Assembly (NCBI GenBank): GCA_002633005.1 | Contig: NMRA01000262.1 | Location: forward strand, 465,894 to 529,893 | DNA from: Phoronis australis | Taxonomy: Eukaryota; Phoronida; Phoronidae | Direction: 5' to 3' | DNA length: 64,000 nucleotides | In this document: piece after piece, positions 11,775-23,801 of the stretch | Layout: the number at the start of each line of letters is the position of its first letter | Numbering within the stretch: the first letter of the stretch is position 1 | Made by a program: the position numbers and the translations under genes | Notes under the pieces: model-generated | The model's database searches: none | Seen by the model: the letters and a program-made list of their open reading frames with translations, nothing else | Told to the model about the DNA's origin: nothing

Positions 11775-11900
11775 TACATCACCTCCATTTGGCGAAGTGG
11801 GCAAAAAGGTCCGCCCCAGAGAAACAGAAAGTCCGAGAAAACGAGACAAAAGTCCACAGGAATTCGCCACAAATGCACAATTCATAGGTCTGAACGAAGT
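11775..11900 (+). repeat. Dispersed repeat family G, copy 1
   Basis: The phrases 'tggcgaagtgggcaaaa' and 'aatgcacaattcatag' recur at 14,940-15,010 and, in part, at 33,500-33,530 (gatgcacagttcatag) and inverted at 37,785-37,895. I see no coding capacity shared among copies. It is probably a fragment of a non-autonomous transposon. Confidence 0.55.
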
Positions 11901-12031
11901 TACCCGTTTTTTTTATTTTAGCCTCCGTTTTTATTCTTTTCACTATAAGGTTCACATACTGAAAAATTCGAAACCCCCGCCTATTCACCTATTTCACGAA
12001 AGCGCCATCTTCCCGCGCCATCTTTAAATAC

Positions 12032-13124
12032 TGATCGAAAACGAGGCACACTGATAAAACCTCGTGAGCGGTCATCAGCTGGCCTTGATGGTGTACTGTG
12101 CAGTGCCTGAACGTACCAATTCCAACTCGTCGGTATCCTTCCCAGGGATATACTTAGCCACTCGCCCAGTCGCCAATGCGAGTAAAAATGGTGCTGGGCG
12201 AGTAGAAGTTGACTTGCCGGTCGCCCTGGTGGCGAGCGAATTTCAAAGCNACTGATGACACGCACGCGCTCGCTCACTCGGTGCACACCTGTTGACTCAA
12301 GTTCAATACAAACGTCACGTGACAACAACATATGTGTTCGTCCAGATTTTTCTCGTTGCCGGGTGCGATCTAGCGCAGATTTTAACTTAATCTGCGGTTA
12401 ATACCGACTCCGAGTCCACAGGAACTTAAGAATCTTAGGACAGGATATTTGGAAAACTTAAGCAGGATTTGAGGCAATTTGAGTCGAAACTATTTTTACT
12501 CAATTCAAGTTGTCCTATCGACGATCGCGAAGCAGCGACGCATCAGTCGGCAAGTTTTCGCCCTGGGATTTCAGCACATTTTTTTTAAAGATTAACAACA
12601 GAGTTTGATAGCAATGCACCACAGTTTTGTAGAAAGTCTGTCATAGGTTACACATACGTCACAGCGGAGACCGGGTTTTAACCGCCGTGGGCTACAAAAA
12701 GCGTCCCCCTGGGCGCTAATTATTAGGGCAAGAATACGGTAGCCCTAATAGATGGTGACGTCAGTGCACGAAACGATCATTTTTATTTAAACTATTAGCA
12801 AGTTTGTGGTGACTGGCGCCAACGGCCGGGTGACTGAACTTCGGGCGAGTAGATTTTCTGGCTCCGGCACTCGCCCAGCTGGCGAGCAGGATTTTTCAAG
12901 ACTAAAAGCCTGGGTAAATCCCTGACTTCCACACTTTTCCAAAAAGGGAAAACTATGGAGGAATGGCTGAGGAGGGTAAAAGTCTAGTTTCCGTGCGTAT
13001 TGGAATGTTTTCGGAGATAGATTCAACATCAGAAAACTTGATTTTTGGTAACGTTGATAAGGATTTTGACCACACCACCTTGCAGGACGATGCCATGTTT
13101 GTCAAGGCGCCTCGTTTTCGATCA
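12032..13124. mobile_element. Putative 1.1-kb element with 16-bp inverted ends
   Basis: The 16-mer tgatcgaaaacgaggc at 12,032-12,047 is repeated exactly in inverted form at 13,109-13,124. Inside, phrases such as 'ctgggcgagtag' and 'tggcgagcg' occur twice (12,150-12,240 and 12,838-12,890), so the two halves are related. A 64-codon open frame at 12,963-13,157 (start MAEEGKSLVSVRIG) overlaps the right end; I do not recognise it. An isolated N lies at 12,250, so internal continuity is not certain. No target-site duplication was established. Confidence 0.4.
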
Positions 13125-13336
13125 ACACGACAGCAGCGCCCCGCGTTCGTGAAATAGGTGAATTGACTATCGCTGTAACTGCTGATTATCTTCACTGCAA
13201 CTCAACTGTAATCTCCCGATTAACTTTCCTGAACTCACCGATTAACTGACTTGATCTCCCGACTTGATCTTATCTTGAACTCAACTGTAGTTCTCTTGAT
13301 TAACTTGCTTGAACTTACTTGATCTCTCGACTTGAT

Positions 13337-13456
13337 CTTCTTGGACTCAACTGACTTAATGTTCTTGGACTCAAGTGACTTAATCTTCTTGGACTCAACT
13401 GACTTAATGTTCTTGGACTCAAGTGACTTAATCTTCTTGGACTCAAGTGACTTAAT
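13337..13456 (+). repeat. 24-bp tandem repeat, 5 copies
   Basis: Five consecutive 24-bp units of the form cttcttggactca(a/g)(c/g)tgacttaat. Less regular relatives ('aactcaactgtaatctccc', 'cttgatctcccgacttgat') extend upstream from about 13,200, so the array grew from an older, diverged repeat. Confidence 0.85.
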
Positions 13457-13624
13457 CTGCCTAACACAAACCCGTGCTTGTGTATTTATAGCCTAATGCA
13501 TTATTCTAGAATTTTTCATCAATTCAAGCACATACCAGGAATTTCTGGAACCTACCCAATCATTCTACAAACATGTACTAGTCTCTAGAATATTCCAAAC
13601 TGCATTAATCACTGTCATGCTAGA

Positions 13625-13745
13625 GTCTTCTAGAAAGTTCCGCACTATACTGCAGTAAACAAATTACATCATCACTATTCTGACCTCAGTCTTCTAGAAA
13701 GTTCCACACTATTTTGTAGTAAACAAATTACGTCATCACTGTACT
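13625..13745 (+). repeat. Tandem duplication, about 63 bp
   Basis: Two adjacent copies of a segment beginning 'tcttctagaaagttcc' and ending 'aaattac(a/g)tcatcact'. Related 'ttctagaa' phrases occur at 13,504 and 13,584, and at 21,302 and 21,510. Confidence 0.7.
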
Positions 13746-13799
13746 TAACTCAGGGGTCATGCCAATCAAACAGAACAACAAAACAAAACAAACTAAAAA

Positions 13800-14885
13800 T
13801 ACTGTCAGACTATATTCTGACACTGTGGTATTGGTCTCTTTCAGTTACAGTAGCTGGTTTACTCCAGTTGTTAGATGTTGTCGTAGATCGATGTCAAAAA
13901 CAACTTGTCACGATCATAGGTGACCCATGGGCGGCGCAGAACTGAAAAGGTGGGGCTATAGCCCCCAGACCCCTATTGTGCGCCGCCCATGTGACCTACT
14001 CCAAACTATGAAGACAGGCACTCAAACCGACGCCGTGGTGCTGGACTTCTCCAAAGCTTTTAATAAAGCATCCAAGACTTGGAGATGATCAGATACTACA
14101 GTGTAAGGGGTCTCACCCACAATTGGACCCAGTCATTCCTATCTCATATCACGCAGAGAGTCGTCGATGGCATCGAGTGCCTCACGGCTCTGTCGTCGCT
14201 CCTGCACTCTTCGTACTCTATTAACAACCTTCCACACTTCATTCTTTCAAATGTCTTTCTCTTTGTCGATGATGCAGTCCTCTGTAGACCTATTGCTTAC
14301 CCCCATGATTGCCAAATACACCAGAAAGACTTAGACTCCTTAGCCTCCAGGGAAAAATCCTGGAAATTGGACTTCAACGTTTCCAAATGCAATATTCTAC
14401 GTGTCCACGGAAAACGTTCCCCCATGATATACAATTACATTTTTCACAACGCATTGCTCAAATGCATAAATCAAACCCCATACCTTGGGGTCGCTCTTAC
14501 CATTAATTTATCATGGAAAACTCACATAAACACAATTACCTCTACGGCTAACAGATCGAACTCTTGGGTCCATTAAACGCAACCTCAAATACGTTTCTCG
14601 TGAAACAAAAGCTCAAACGAATTATTGTTCCTCTGTCTAGGGTGCCTCCACTCGCTCCAGTATTGACAAGATAGAAAGAATACAGCGTACAGCAGCAGGT
14701 TCTTCATAAATGACCACCTCAGATACTCCTCTGTTTCGTCTATTCTTACCACCCTCACAGGACCCACTCTTCAAGAAAGACGTGCTCAAAATAAGCTGTT
14801 CCTCATGTACAAGACCGTACACTACCTGGTTGCCATTCCCCACACATACCTTCCACCCCTACATGTTTCTGGATCACCTAATTCC
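13800..14885 (+). mobile_element. Decayed CR1/Jockey-type LINE, RT domain
   Basis: This is a plus-strand reverse transcriptase pseudogene. Reading across a MITE insertion, the frame gives QLVTIIGD, then MKTGTQTDAVVLDFSKAF, the conserved RT block that contains the first catalytic Asp. Later come VDGIECLTA and INNLPHFI, then FLFVDDAVLC with the F-x-D-D catalytic motif (about 14,258-14,287), KSWKLDFNVSKCN, PYLGVALTINLSWKTHI, and a tail resembling R..RIQRTAA. This order is that of CR1/Jockey-like LINEs. Stops, frameshifts and a large deletion between the first Asp block and the VDGIE region make it inactive. Only the 3' half of the RT is present; no endonuclease is seen. Confidence 0.8.
13927..13993. 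mobile_element. Hairpin MITE inside LINE
   Basis: Inverted arms 'catgggcggcgca' and 'tgcgccgcccatg' enclose about 40 bp. The element interrupts the LINE reading frame, and 'tgacc' is repeated on both sides, which fits a target-site duplication. Confidence 0.7.
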
Positions 14886-14934
14886 CACTCTCATACCATT
14901 AAGAGAATATACACTCCATGCGCGCACCCAATGG

Positions 14935-15545
14935 TGAGCCCCTTCCTTTGGCGAAGTGGGCAAAACGGTCTGCCTCACTTAAAAGGCGCAAATGCACAAT
15001 TCATAGATGTGAAAGTGGTCCCCCGTTTTATGTTAGTAAGAGGTCCACAGTCTCAAGACTTCGAGCACCCTATATTTTAGGTTGGGTGCACACATGCTAC
15101 ACAACCCCTACTGGAACTGAACATAGAACAATCGCTGATTTGCAGGACTAACGAGTCGGGTCGTAAGCTCTACTGTGTTTTCCCTGTTTTGCAATTAAAA
15201 GAGTCGATTCAGTTTGAAAGCCAAAAACAGAAAAAAACAACGCGACCAGATCAAACCCAAGACCTACTAAAGTTACAAATATCGTTCCCAGCAAAGTCTA
15301 GTCGCCTCGTCTGCAAATTCAACCTCTTTGAGAGAGTACGCGGAATTGACGAATATTCATTTATTCAGTAAATACAGTTTTAAAAAACAAAATGTTAACT
15401 AGAATGTTTCTCAACGTTACACGAGGTATATTGTAAACGATTACACAACAGAAAGCAAACAATAAAATTTGAAAATGCGTCCATTCACGTTGGCGTTCTC
15501 TCTCCATAAGTTCAGTAGAAAAGGGCAACATCACTAGAAGACAGC
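14935..15545 (+). repeat. MULE-like family copy, internal part
   Basis: The first 80 bp match repeat family G. From about 15,115 to 15,545 the sequence matches the interior of the elements at 31,410-32,660 and, inverted, 50,700-51,514 (shared: 'agagtcgattc', 'tttgaaagccaaaaac', 'cgtctgc', 'gtgaatggac'-type phrases and 'ttcacgtt..cgt.ctctctc'). The ends with the minisatellite-like inverted repeat are not visible here, so this is a truncated copy. Confidence 0.6.
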
Positions 15546-15559
15546 ACATTCAAATGTTG

Positions 15560-15880
15560 ATCCGTACCTGTTGTAGTGTGTCACTCAGACCTCGCAGAGT
15601 CCCACTGGGCAAGCAGATCTTCATCATCGTAAACTTTTCGGGCGGGACGGACTACGTCATCATCTAGGATCAGGTCTAACACCACCTGATTTTCTTGACT
15701 GAGTCCTACCTCCTTTGTCCTCCACCGGTTTCCTTTGCAGCTGTTTCAGTGTTGAAAATTCCTTTTGGCCTTCGTTTTTAAGCGTTTCCAAAAGTCTTTT
15801 AACTGTTTATCGTTGCGTTTTTCTGTGGCAACTGTGCTGCCAACCTGAACCCAATGTCCCTCAAGCATGTTACCTCAGTT
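15560..15880 (-). pseudogene. Decayed Myb/SANT-like transposon protein
   Basis: On the minus strand one frame reads LKDFWKRLKTKAKRNFQ, a stop, then RWRTKEVGLSQENQ and a C-terminus ending DDEDLLAQWDSARSE. The first block (W-K-x-L-K-x-K-A-K) resembles the last helix of the Myb/SANT-like domain of Harbinger accessory proteins, and the Gly/Pro-rich link followed by LS-x-E-N-Q matches their tail. One in-frame stop at about 15,755 breaks it; otherwise the tail is open to its own stop. It is probably a second Harbinger-derived remnant in the window. Confidence 0.45.
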
Positions 15881-15904
15881 GGTATCACTTTTCTGGTTCT
15901 CTTG

Positions 15905-16460
15905 CCCGTTAAAGCAGTTTAAGCGAAAAACAATATAATAAACTCATTTTCTTGCGTAGTTCTCCGCCTTTTGTAACAGAAAAGTATGTCGTCGCTTTGA
16001 AATCAGTAACGGTCAAGACACACGCACGCGCCATTTCCTAAATGTTTGCGACATCTCTCGGTAGATGATGACAGCTTGGCAGCAAAAATTGTTTTGAAAT
16101 TCGGTTTGATGGTATCAAAATACTAATAAAAACTTATCATGAAGTGAAAAGAGTCCCGATAATTTGCTGTGACGTGTACGCAAACTTGCGAAAGAACTTG
16201 AATTGATTTACGAGTCAGTGAAAAAAGAATCTGACCAACAGGTGACGCAATAGTTCATGGCACACAAAAGCCGATGAAGATCGCATCACAATTTTAGCAG
16301 TAACGGTCGAACGTCAATTTTTCCATCTCCGGTAAATAATTTACTTTATTCAAGGAAGATTGTAGTTTTCAATGAAACTAGTTTTGTGTCAGATTTTATC
16401 TAGTCATTTTTACCCACATCGGCTCAAAATTGTATATGTAGTATACATCTTTGCGACTAA
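15905..16460 (+). repeat. Dispersed repeat R3, copy 1
   Basis: One of three copies of a non-coding repeat. Shared phrases run in order: 'cattttcttgcgta', 'acgcgccatttccta', 'gcgacatctctcgg', 'gaaattcggtttgat', and 'tttacccacatcgg'. Copies 2 and 3 are at 17,560-18,330 and, inverted, 41,225-42,035. Confidence 0.75.
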
Positions 16461-16462
16461 GG

Positions 16463-16870
16463 CTAAATAAAACTTTCAGCAGTAACACAAAAAATAGCCT
16501 CCTTTTCCCCTTTCGCTGTATCACTGGAATTTTGATAACATGACATTACCTCAATTATTTTTCTCTCAGACAAAATGACGTTAGTGTCGTTTGCAGCTTC
16601 CTGCATGATAGCCTTTCCTACAGAAGTACTGACGTGCGTTGTTGCGGCTAGTAACCTCAAGTTATTTTTCATCCGCCGATGCTGCATTTGGAACACTAAT
16701 CATCATAGATGCCAAAGGCTTCTAAGTTTGGATCACGGCTCGGAGAACATTCCTGAATTCTTGGAAACGAGAGTTAAATCCGTTGATGATGAAAACGCGT
16801 TATGGCTTACTCTGGCTCACCTTCCGGTCATGGCAACCGTAAATTTGTTGTTCAAATAGTTGGGATAACA
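16463..16870. other. Unassigned, weak open frame
   Basis: A minus-strand frame at 16,463-16,696 reads a protein-like stretch (for example VGKAIMQEAANDTNVILSER) but shows no start, splice site or known motif that I can support; it overlaps an equally long plus-strand frame. I list it only so that the position is not lost. Confidence 0.2.
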
Positions 16871-17559
16871 TAGCCAAATTTCTAGAAAGCAGAATCAGTT
16901 TCATAGTTTTACTCTAAGATTTTTCAACAAGAATTAGTGCAAAATGAAGTGCACGTGCTGGCCACGTGTAAATAATTTTTCTCTTGGTGTTCTAAACTCT
17001 GGTAGCGCAAATTTAAGAAACCCTCTCTCTTCATTTCCCTTTTCAAATATGATTCAGTGTTGCTATTCTGTAGCGGGTATGTCATGTCTCGGTTCACGTT
17101 GGAAATATTTGCAACACGTTGAATGTTTTTTTTTAATAATTGAAAAATAACCACCGCACGGGATAAATGAGTGTGCATACGTGCGCGATCTCGGTATTTA
17201 TAAAACTGCTGGTGTATTTTTATTCTAAAAACCCGTTCATGCGATTAGTATTTGCAGATTAGAGAGGTTTCGCAAAGCGACGTGAACGTGATTTATGACA
17301 CATACGTATCTGCGCGTGCCGATTCACGTTACAGTAACAAAAATGGGTTTCGCAACAGCTAAATTTTTACGCGAACGTAAAGGCAAATGTGAACGAATAA
17401 CTGAATTGAGGGTGTTCATTTATCGTAGTACATATCCGCTAGATAGAAGTAGATGTTAGATGTGAAAAAAGTCGTTCCTATGAACTCGTGCAAAAAATGG
17501 TCAGTTCTTAGAATGCGAAATTTATTTGGAGTTCAAAATAAATAGATGCATGAAAATCT

Positions 17560-18330
17560 AGCCAGCCAGCTGGCTGTATGAAGACTGTCGTCAAAATACA
17601 GCTAGGTACCACTGTGTGTATTTCTTCCGTAGACCCCGAAATTGCTCACAGCCAGGGTAGTTCTGCTCGTCACCTCGCCGTGAAACTTGTATCAACATGT
17701 AAAACTAAAGACCGGACGGGGTGCATGCAAAATCTGGGAATCAACCGACACTGACCTTGCCCGTTAGAGCCGTTTAAGGGAAAAACAATGCAATAACCGT
17801 CATTTTCTTGCGTAACTCTCCGCTTATTCTAACAATTAAAAGTATGTTGTCGTTTTGAAAACAGTACCCTCGTGTCACGCGCACGCGCCATTTCCTAACT
17901 TTTTGCGACATCTCTCGGGAGATGATGATAGCTTCGAAGCAGCAAAATTTCTTCTGAAATTCGGTTTGATCGTATTAAAGTACTAAAAACTTGTAGCTAA
18001 ATGAAACCAGTTTCGATAATTTGTTCTAACATCTACGCAACCTCGTGGAAGAAGAACAGTTGATTGAAGAATCTGCGAAAAAAGAAACTGGCCAATAGGT
18101 GAAGCAACATTTCATGGCGCCGAAAGCCGTCGCTAAAGATCGCTCCACACCTTTAGCAGCAGAATATTGGTAGAACGCCAATTTTTCCAACACCGTTTAA
18201 TAATTTAGTCTACTCAAGGAAGACCGTACTTTTTAATGACACTAATTTTGTGTCACATTTTATCTGACCACTTTTTTACCCACATCGGCACAAAGCTGTA
18301 TATTTAGTATACAGCTTTGTACCAAGGCTA
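17560..18330 (+). repeat. Dispersed repeat R3, copy 2
   Basis: The most complete plus-strand copy of R3. It begins with 'gccagccagctggctgtatga' and 'aaatacagctaggtaccact', both also present at 41,950-42,005, then runs in parallel with copy 1 from about 17,760. A related short phrase (gcaaagcgacgtg) stands just outside at 17,273 and again at 18,560, so the element may be nested in another repeat. Confidence 0.75.
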
Positions 18331-18659
18331 ATGAAAATTATGCATGTAAAATTTTTAAAAACACAACAATCCAGTCTAGTTTGATGATGTCCAGCTAACC
18401 CAGGCAGAATAACAATTTTGGAAAAAGTGCTTTCTTGCAACTAAACTTTAAGAACATTTATAGACAAAAGAATCCTGCTCATTTTATACTTAAGCAAAGA
18501 AAAAAGATTGAGAACCTGTGAAAATAATTTTTTCGATGTCTTACCTCATAGAGAGATTTCACAAAGCGACGTGTACGGGAATTATCACGCGTTATAATAC
18601 CGCGTCATACATGCCATTGTTGGCTGTGACGTGATCTCCATAGTGTTTGAGTATTTTCC

Positions 18660-19070
18660 TATACAGGGTGTATATATATTCTACATTTCGTGAAACAATA
18701 GTATTCTTGAGAGGATCTGGATCGTCTTATTTAGTTTCAGATTAATTTTTTACGTTACTTATCATCATCTTAGCTGAAGCATCCATCAATTGGTAACATG
18801 AATGGAAGAAAGTTTAATCAAGCAAAGACTACACTGGACAGATATCAACATCATTTTAATTCTCTGTCGAACTTCAAGAAGAACAACTGTTACCCCGAAG
18901 GAATGGAACTCAAAAAGACCCCGGCAATAGAATGTAAAAAAAAGTTTCAAATCAAATGGAATATCCATTCTTGTTGTTCTATTTTCCTATATATATTATA
19001 CATTTCGAGAAACAATATTATCCTTGAGAGGATCTGGATTGCCTTATTTAGTTTCAGATTTATTTTCTAC
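18660..19070 (+). repeat. Local direct duplication
   Basis: 'tcctatacagg..tatatatattctacatttcg' through 'ggatctggat.g.cttatttagtttcagatt' at 18,655-18,745 recurs at 18,986-19,064. The 240 bp between them has only short open frames that I regard as incidental. Confidence 0.7.
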
Positions 19071-19099
19071 AGTATTTTACAGGAATACAGGGAGATTCG

Positions 19100-19490
19100 G
19101 GTCACTTTAAACGCGAAACCTATGGCCTCATTTAATTCTTATTTTGGTTACCACTTGTTAGTGAGTATAATGTTCCAAGTCAAAGGATCCCGACGACATG
19201 TACACCGCATTTAAACTGGAGATCGCCGATTTACGAGAGAGAGCAAATGACATATAAATTTTACTGAAATAAAAATGTCGTTTATATTGCAGTTTTGCGT
19301 CTTATTCTTCACTGCGTATATTTATGCTGGTACAATGTGGTTTGTTGAACATGCGATTATTGCGCGTCCTCGTTTAAATTTCACGTACACTGACTTCCCC
19401 TGTTGGATGGCGCAGCGCTTAAATCGACGATTCGAAATTCTAGCGAAGCGAGTGCGAATCCGGCCTCGGGTTCCCGCCAAAATGTTATTT
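19100..19490 (+). repeat. Repeat with tRNA-like SINE head, copy 1
   Basis: This matches 48,890-49,245 (shared 'ggttaccact', 'tcaaa.gatcc.gacgacac', 'tgcgattattgcgcgt', 'tcgg.ttcccgccaaa'). At 19,403-19,455 it contains degenerate Pol III boxes (a 'tggcgcagcgc' A-box-like and a 'gtgcgaatccgg' B-box-like element) about 45 bp apart, which suggests a tRNA-derived SINE inserted in, or forming part of, the repeat. Confidence 0.5.
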
Positions 19491-19770
19491 AATGAGTTCC
19501 CACCATGCATTTTCAGTTTCCTAATATGAAATGAATGCCATAAAGTCTAACAAAATAACTTGTTTTTATGCCAAATAGTCGCGATTTTTTTAATTTTGAA
19601 GAAAAATTAGTTATTTCCAAGTTTCTCACCAAATGATGTAAGAGGTGAAAGACGTTGGGTCACTTGACAATTAGTTGCATTGGCGAAACGCAGCAGATTG
19701 GAAAACGAGGACGATTTTGAGCGAGAGCTAAACAATTATTATGCAAAGTAGAAACATAAGTAACGGTCCA
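19490..19770 (+). repeat. Repeat R5, copy 1, with ORF start
   Basis: Collinear with 26,750-27,030: 'cccaccatgcattttcag' and 'aatatgaaatgaatgccataaa' lead to a coding-like start at 19,683 (MAKRSRLENEDDFEREL), which ends at a stop after about 23 residues. The related copy at 26,957 reads MAKQSRSEDEDDFERELDNF. This looks like the 5' end of the gene of an unidentified mobile element, cut short here. Confidence 0.6.
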
Positions 19771-19989
19771 CGGATCCACCGACCACAGTACAGCCAACAA
19801 GCGGGAAGGTTGGGGGTCAGCCATTCAGAATCACGTTTGCTCTAAAAATCACATTAGGGTTGAGAGAAATTGTGTGAAATATGACACCACAGTTTGGTGG
19901 TTTTGAAGATACCAGGGTAGTCTTCTGGGAGGGCAAAATGAGACAATTTCTCGGTGCAGAATAGGCCGTTTTTAACTACATTGTCTACT

Positions 19990-22900
19990 GCAGTTTTTGC
20001 TTCAAACCAAACTTTTTCTGAATAATTTTGAAATCACGTGATAAGTTAATGACCTATGTGAGCAAAAAAGGCACAGACACTAAAATATCGGATACCAAGG
20101 TAACACAGGAACTGTTTCAGAGGAGGTACATTTCATGCTTGTGAAAAACCAGCAGTAAGTTATATCCTTATAGCGAAGCTGCCCGCACGAGAAACCTGTA
20201 AATACAAGAGAAAATTGCATGTAGAACACTCCATGCCTTTGAAAGTAATAAACACAAACTTTGTCATCGCTTCACGAAGGCTTGAGAAAAGGTGTCTGCA
20301 TTTTACTATTTTCAGACTGCACATTTGTGTACTTGTGTTAAAACAGTCACTAATTGTGCGCCGTTTGTACGCATTAAAATGCCGCAGTATAATACAATTA
20401 ACAAAATTGATTTGCTTACATGTTTTAAATTAACACAAAAAGTTACCAATAAAATATGAAATTATACTGGATTTCTTCATCCAACTCATTGAATACCAAA
20501 CTAAAGCAATAATGCGTTAGTTGAATGACGGCTGGTCTTAAGTGCAGGTTTGCGAATTTATTTGACACTGCCAGCCGCATCAAATGTGGTATTATTTACA
20601 AATTACCGAGAGAAACAACTTTGAAAGCTCTTGGGAAATGCAAAAGGAATATAGCGAGACATTTGAGAACCTTAAAAGTGAGGGGATTTGATATGAAGAG
20701 GTGGAACGTGTCCTCTCGCGAAGTAGTATGTCTGCCTGGGGTGCAGGTGTGCAGCAGGAGATAGAAAATCTAGGGGATTGACTTGCCGAATCATCGTCTC
20801 AACTCTTTGCATGTATTGGCGTCGTCAAAGACACTGAGTACATCCACTGCACGCTGGAGGGGAAATTCGACAGAGTTATGAAAAATGACCAAAGATGTAA
20901 AATCAAGATTCGACGTACTGATCCGTGTGAACTCAAGTAGGAATCACTCCAGGGTCTGACCCTGAGGAATATTTTAGGAGCACGTCATACGCGCATCAGT
21001 ACTTTTTTGACGCTCTGTCATTGCTTACAACTCGGGCCTTATTGCTTAACCATGGCTTATTTCAAATGTCTTGAAGTATATGCAGTGTATACAGATTGTT
21101 AAAAATCGACATCACGACTGCTGTCAGAATAAATATTGATTAAGTAATTAGTAAGAATAGATCCATTTTAAGTTGCCCAAAATTTGTGCAGATGTACTTT
21201 TAAATCATGGGGTCAGACTTGTTGACATGTATTTTAACGTCAAAATCTATTTTTAGATGGTGTTTACAACTTTGGGTTCTGGGGTCAAAGGTACTCTAGA
21301 GATTCTAGAATATTCTGAGAACAAATTGTAGCAGCCAATAATACGAGTGGATATGATCATGTGGTTTTTATTAGCCAACCACTAAATAAGTAGAATGTTA
21401 TATTATGGGCTGAAATCAACAAGATAATTAGATGCGCTATAGTAGTTGAAGCATAAAGACATGCAACGGTGTACTGAAGCAATTGTATGACAGAGCCATC
21501 TCGTGGAAGATTCTAGAAAGGATCTTGGCAAGGGCAAGGGTTAACGAACAGGAAGTTAACTTGTCACTTGCATTGTGGGTAGTAAGATACTACCTGAAGT
21601 GTTGCGTCATCAGCCAGAGACTGTGACCAGCTTGGAAAGCAGATAAGACATTTGATCGTTTTGGTTCTTTGATTAAAGTAATCTTTAAAGAGGGCGCTAG
21701 CGTAGTTAATCTTTGTAGTTGATTACTTAATTCATAATAGGTTTCACTGGTCTAATTAGGGGTTGTCATATAATAAATTAATTACTGGATTTGATTATTC
21801 ACTCTCCATCTCAAAGCATAGCTACCTTTTAAACAAACCCACTGTCAATCATCTGACAACTGCCGTGAGGAACAACTGATCAAAATGAATGTCATACCAA
21901 CAGTGTTGGCAATATCCTGTCTGTGAAAACTTATGTTTGGTTAAGTTCATCAGTTTTGTTATGCGGGTAGGATTGCAATAGGCCGTTGGTTGTAGGGGTC
22001 GAGGTGGTTTTAAAGCAATCCGATAAAATCCTTTATCAAAGGACGATATAGATGTCTGCAATACAAAAATGAAAATGATCAAAATAACACGGTACATTTA
22101 AAATTGGTCGCTATAGGGACACTGTTTGGACTTGGTCAGCCATCTAAGATGACGCGAAGCCTTGAGTTCAGAAGTGCTCATAACTTATTTTCAACAATAT
22201 TCGCTTTCAAAACACATTGACACATGTCTTTGTCTAGTAAAATGTACGATTCTAGAGTTTTCACTAGTGTTCATAATCTGTGGGAGCACCGACAACGTGG
22301 CGACTTCTGTTTAACTGATGGGCCTGTTCAACCTGTTTCTTTGGCATAGATGAAGATTTAAGTAGGACACATTTGTAGACACGTTCCTAAAAAATAATTT
22401 AATACATTATTTTATTGTCCGGTGTTTGTGCTAATATTATGAGCAACATTTTATTTGTTTCAATGTCAACTGCGCATTCAATTGACCTTGCACACGGCTC
22501 AAAAACTTGCTTGAAATTGTTTTTAACTCATCTTTTGTTGAAAGCCAAGTTTTCTCCAAAGTGTGATTACGTGTAACAATAGAAAACATATTTTTCTAAA
22601 TTTTATGTCATATTTTTTATTCAAAATATGTAAAGTTTTACTGTCTACTTTCTTATGTCAAAGCAAGAAAAAACGAAGAATGTTAAATCGTTTAGAGAAA
22701 TGGGTTATATTTAGATTGTGAAGTGTGAAGCTCCTCGAATCCTACGTTTTTACATCCTTATTATTGTTAATTATCATGCTTGTCAAATATTAGTTTAATG
22801 AGTTGCGTTTCATACTATAGTACTCAGTCGCCATGGTGACGCAATTGTGTGTCCACTTTTGCTGGCGATTCTACATGTGTAACAGAAATGTTGTAAAACA

Positions 22901-23545
22901 TGTTCTAAGTTACTTATTGTGCCAAAGGTTGTTAGGATCATTTTGGCTTACATGTTAATTTTCTATACCGCGATCACTTCACTATCTTGAAATTTTGAAG
23001 CCCATTCTTCCATTATGTTTTGACATATTGCCTCTTATGATAAGTGTAACAAGTGACGAAATCGGTTTTGTGTGAAAACTAGCAAAATAATGGCATTTGT
23101 AAAAATGTTAAGTCTCAGATTAAAATGATTTTGTTTATTCAATGTAACGATTGTCAGACAGTGTAAACGTTGCCGACGCACAAAAAGTAAAAGCTGACTG
23201 GGGGCACCTGTTAGACACATGGGCTGTCTTCAGTTCCAAATGTTACAACTGTCTCTGGTAGGCCAGCACAAGTTAGAATCATTCAAAAGCATGTATGATG
23301 TACCGTCGCCTCACCAAACAAATCTAGTTACGCAAACTGTCACATGTCAGTTGTAGTGAAATCGTCTAAAATCATCGTAGAAAAACGTGCAAAAACTGAT
23401 GAAGTCCCCTTTTTATGTGGTTACGAGACACGTCTGCAGACTCTCCGTAGCCAAGAACTGCACAATACGTGATGGAATATCAATTTCATCGGCTGTTTTA
23501 ATATTTTATTCCCGTAGTCACACAGCAATGTGATGAAATTCAGTA
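19990..23545. other. Gene-poor AT-rich tract
   Basis: I see no repeat family or confirmed gene here apart from the weak exon candidate at 21,849-22,065. An 79-codon open frame at 20,525-20,764 is Lys/Arg-rich with no motif I recognise. The tract 22,380-22,800 is very AT-rich. Nothing suggests RNA genes. Confidence 0.4.
21849..22065 (-). CDS. Weak terminal exon candidate
   Basis: A good acceptor (pyrimidine-rich TTTTTGTATTGCAG, minus strand) at about 22,066 opens a frame that reads SFDKGFYRIALKPPRPLQ and continues to a stop at 21,849, about 70 residues with three cysteines. Read from further upstream, the same frame starts MYRVILIIFIFVLQ, which would give a signal-peptide-like start instead; the two readings are alternatives. 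No partner exon was found. I cannot assign a function. Confidence 0.25.
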
Positions 23546-23549
23546 TTTG

Positions 23550-23801
23550 AAATCACCAGCACCTCGCCAACTTTCTCAACGGTAAGTCAGCTTCACATCG
23601 TGTTTGGAGGTAAAATCACCAGCACTTCGCCAACTTTCTCAACGGTAAGTCAGCTTCACATCGTGTTTGGAGGTAAAATCACCAGCACCTCGCCAACTTT
23701 CTCAACGGTAAGTCAGCTTCACATCGTGTTTGGAGGTAAAATCACCAGCACCTCGCCAACTTTCTCAACGGTAAGTCAGCTTCACATCGTGTTTGGAGGT
23801 A
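23550..23801 (+). repeat. 63-bp tandem repeat, 4 copies
   Basis: Four nearly identical 63-bp units (aaatcaccagcac(c/t)tcgcc...). Each unit contains 'ctcaacggtaagtcagc', a textbook-looking 5' splice site. Because 63 is a multiple of 3 the array stays open in frame. A single diverged copy of the donor-like phrase (gaacggtaagccagc) is present at 33,599-33,613, the equivalent position of the second tandem segment. Confidence 0.9.

Noticed and set aside
18798-19214. 138-codon plus-strand ORF
   Set aside because: It spans a local direct duplication and the start of a dispersed repeat, with low-complexity Phe/Tyr/Ile composition and no motif.
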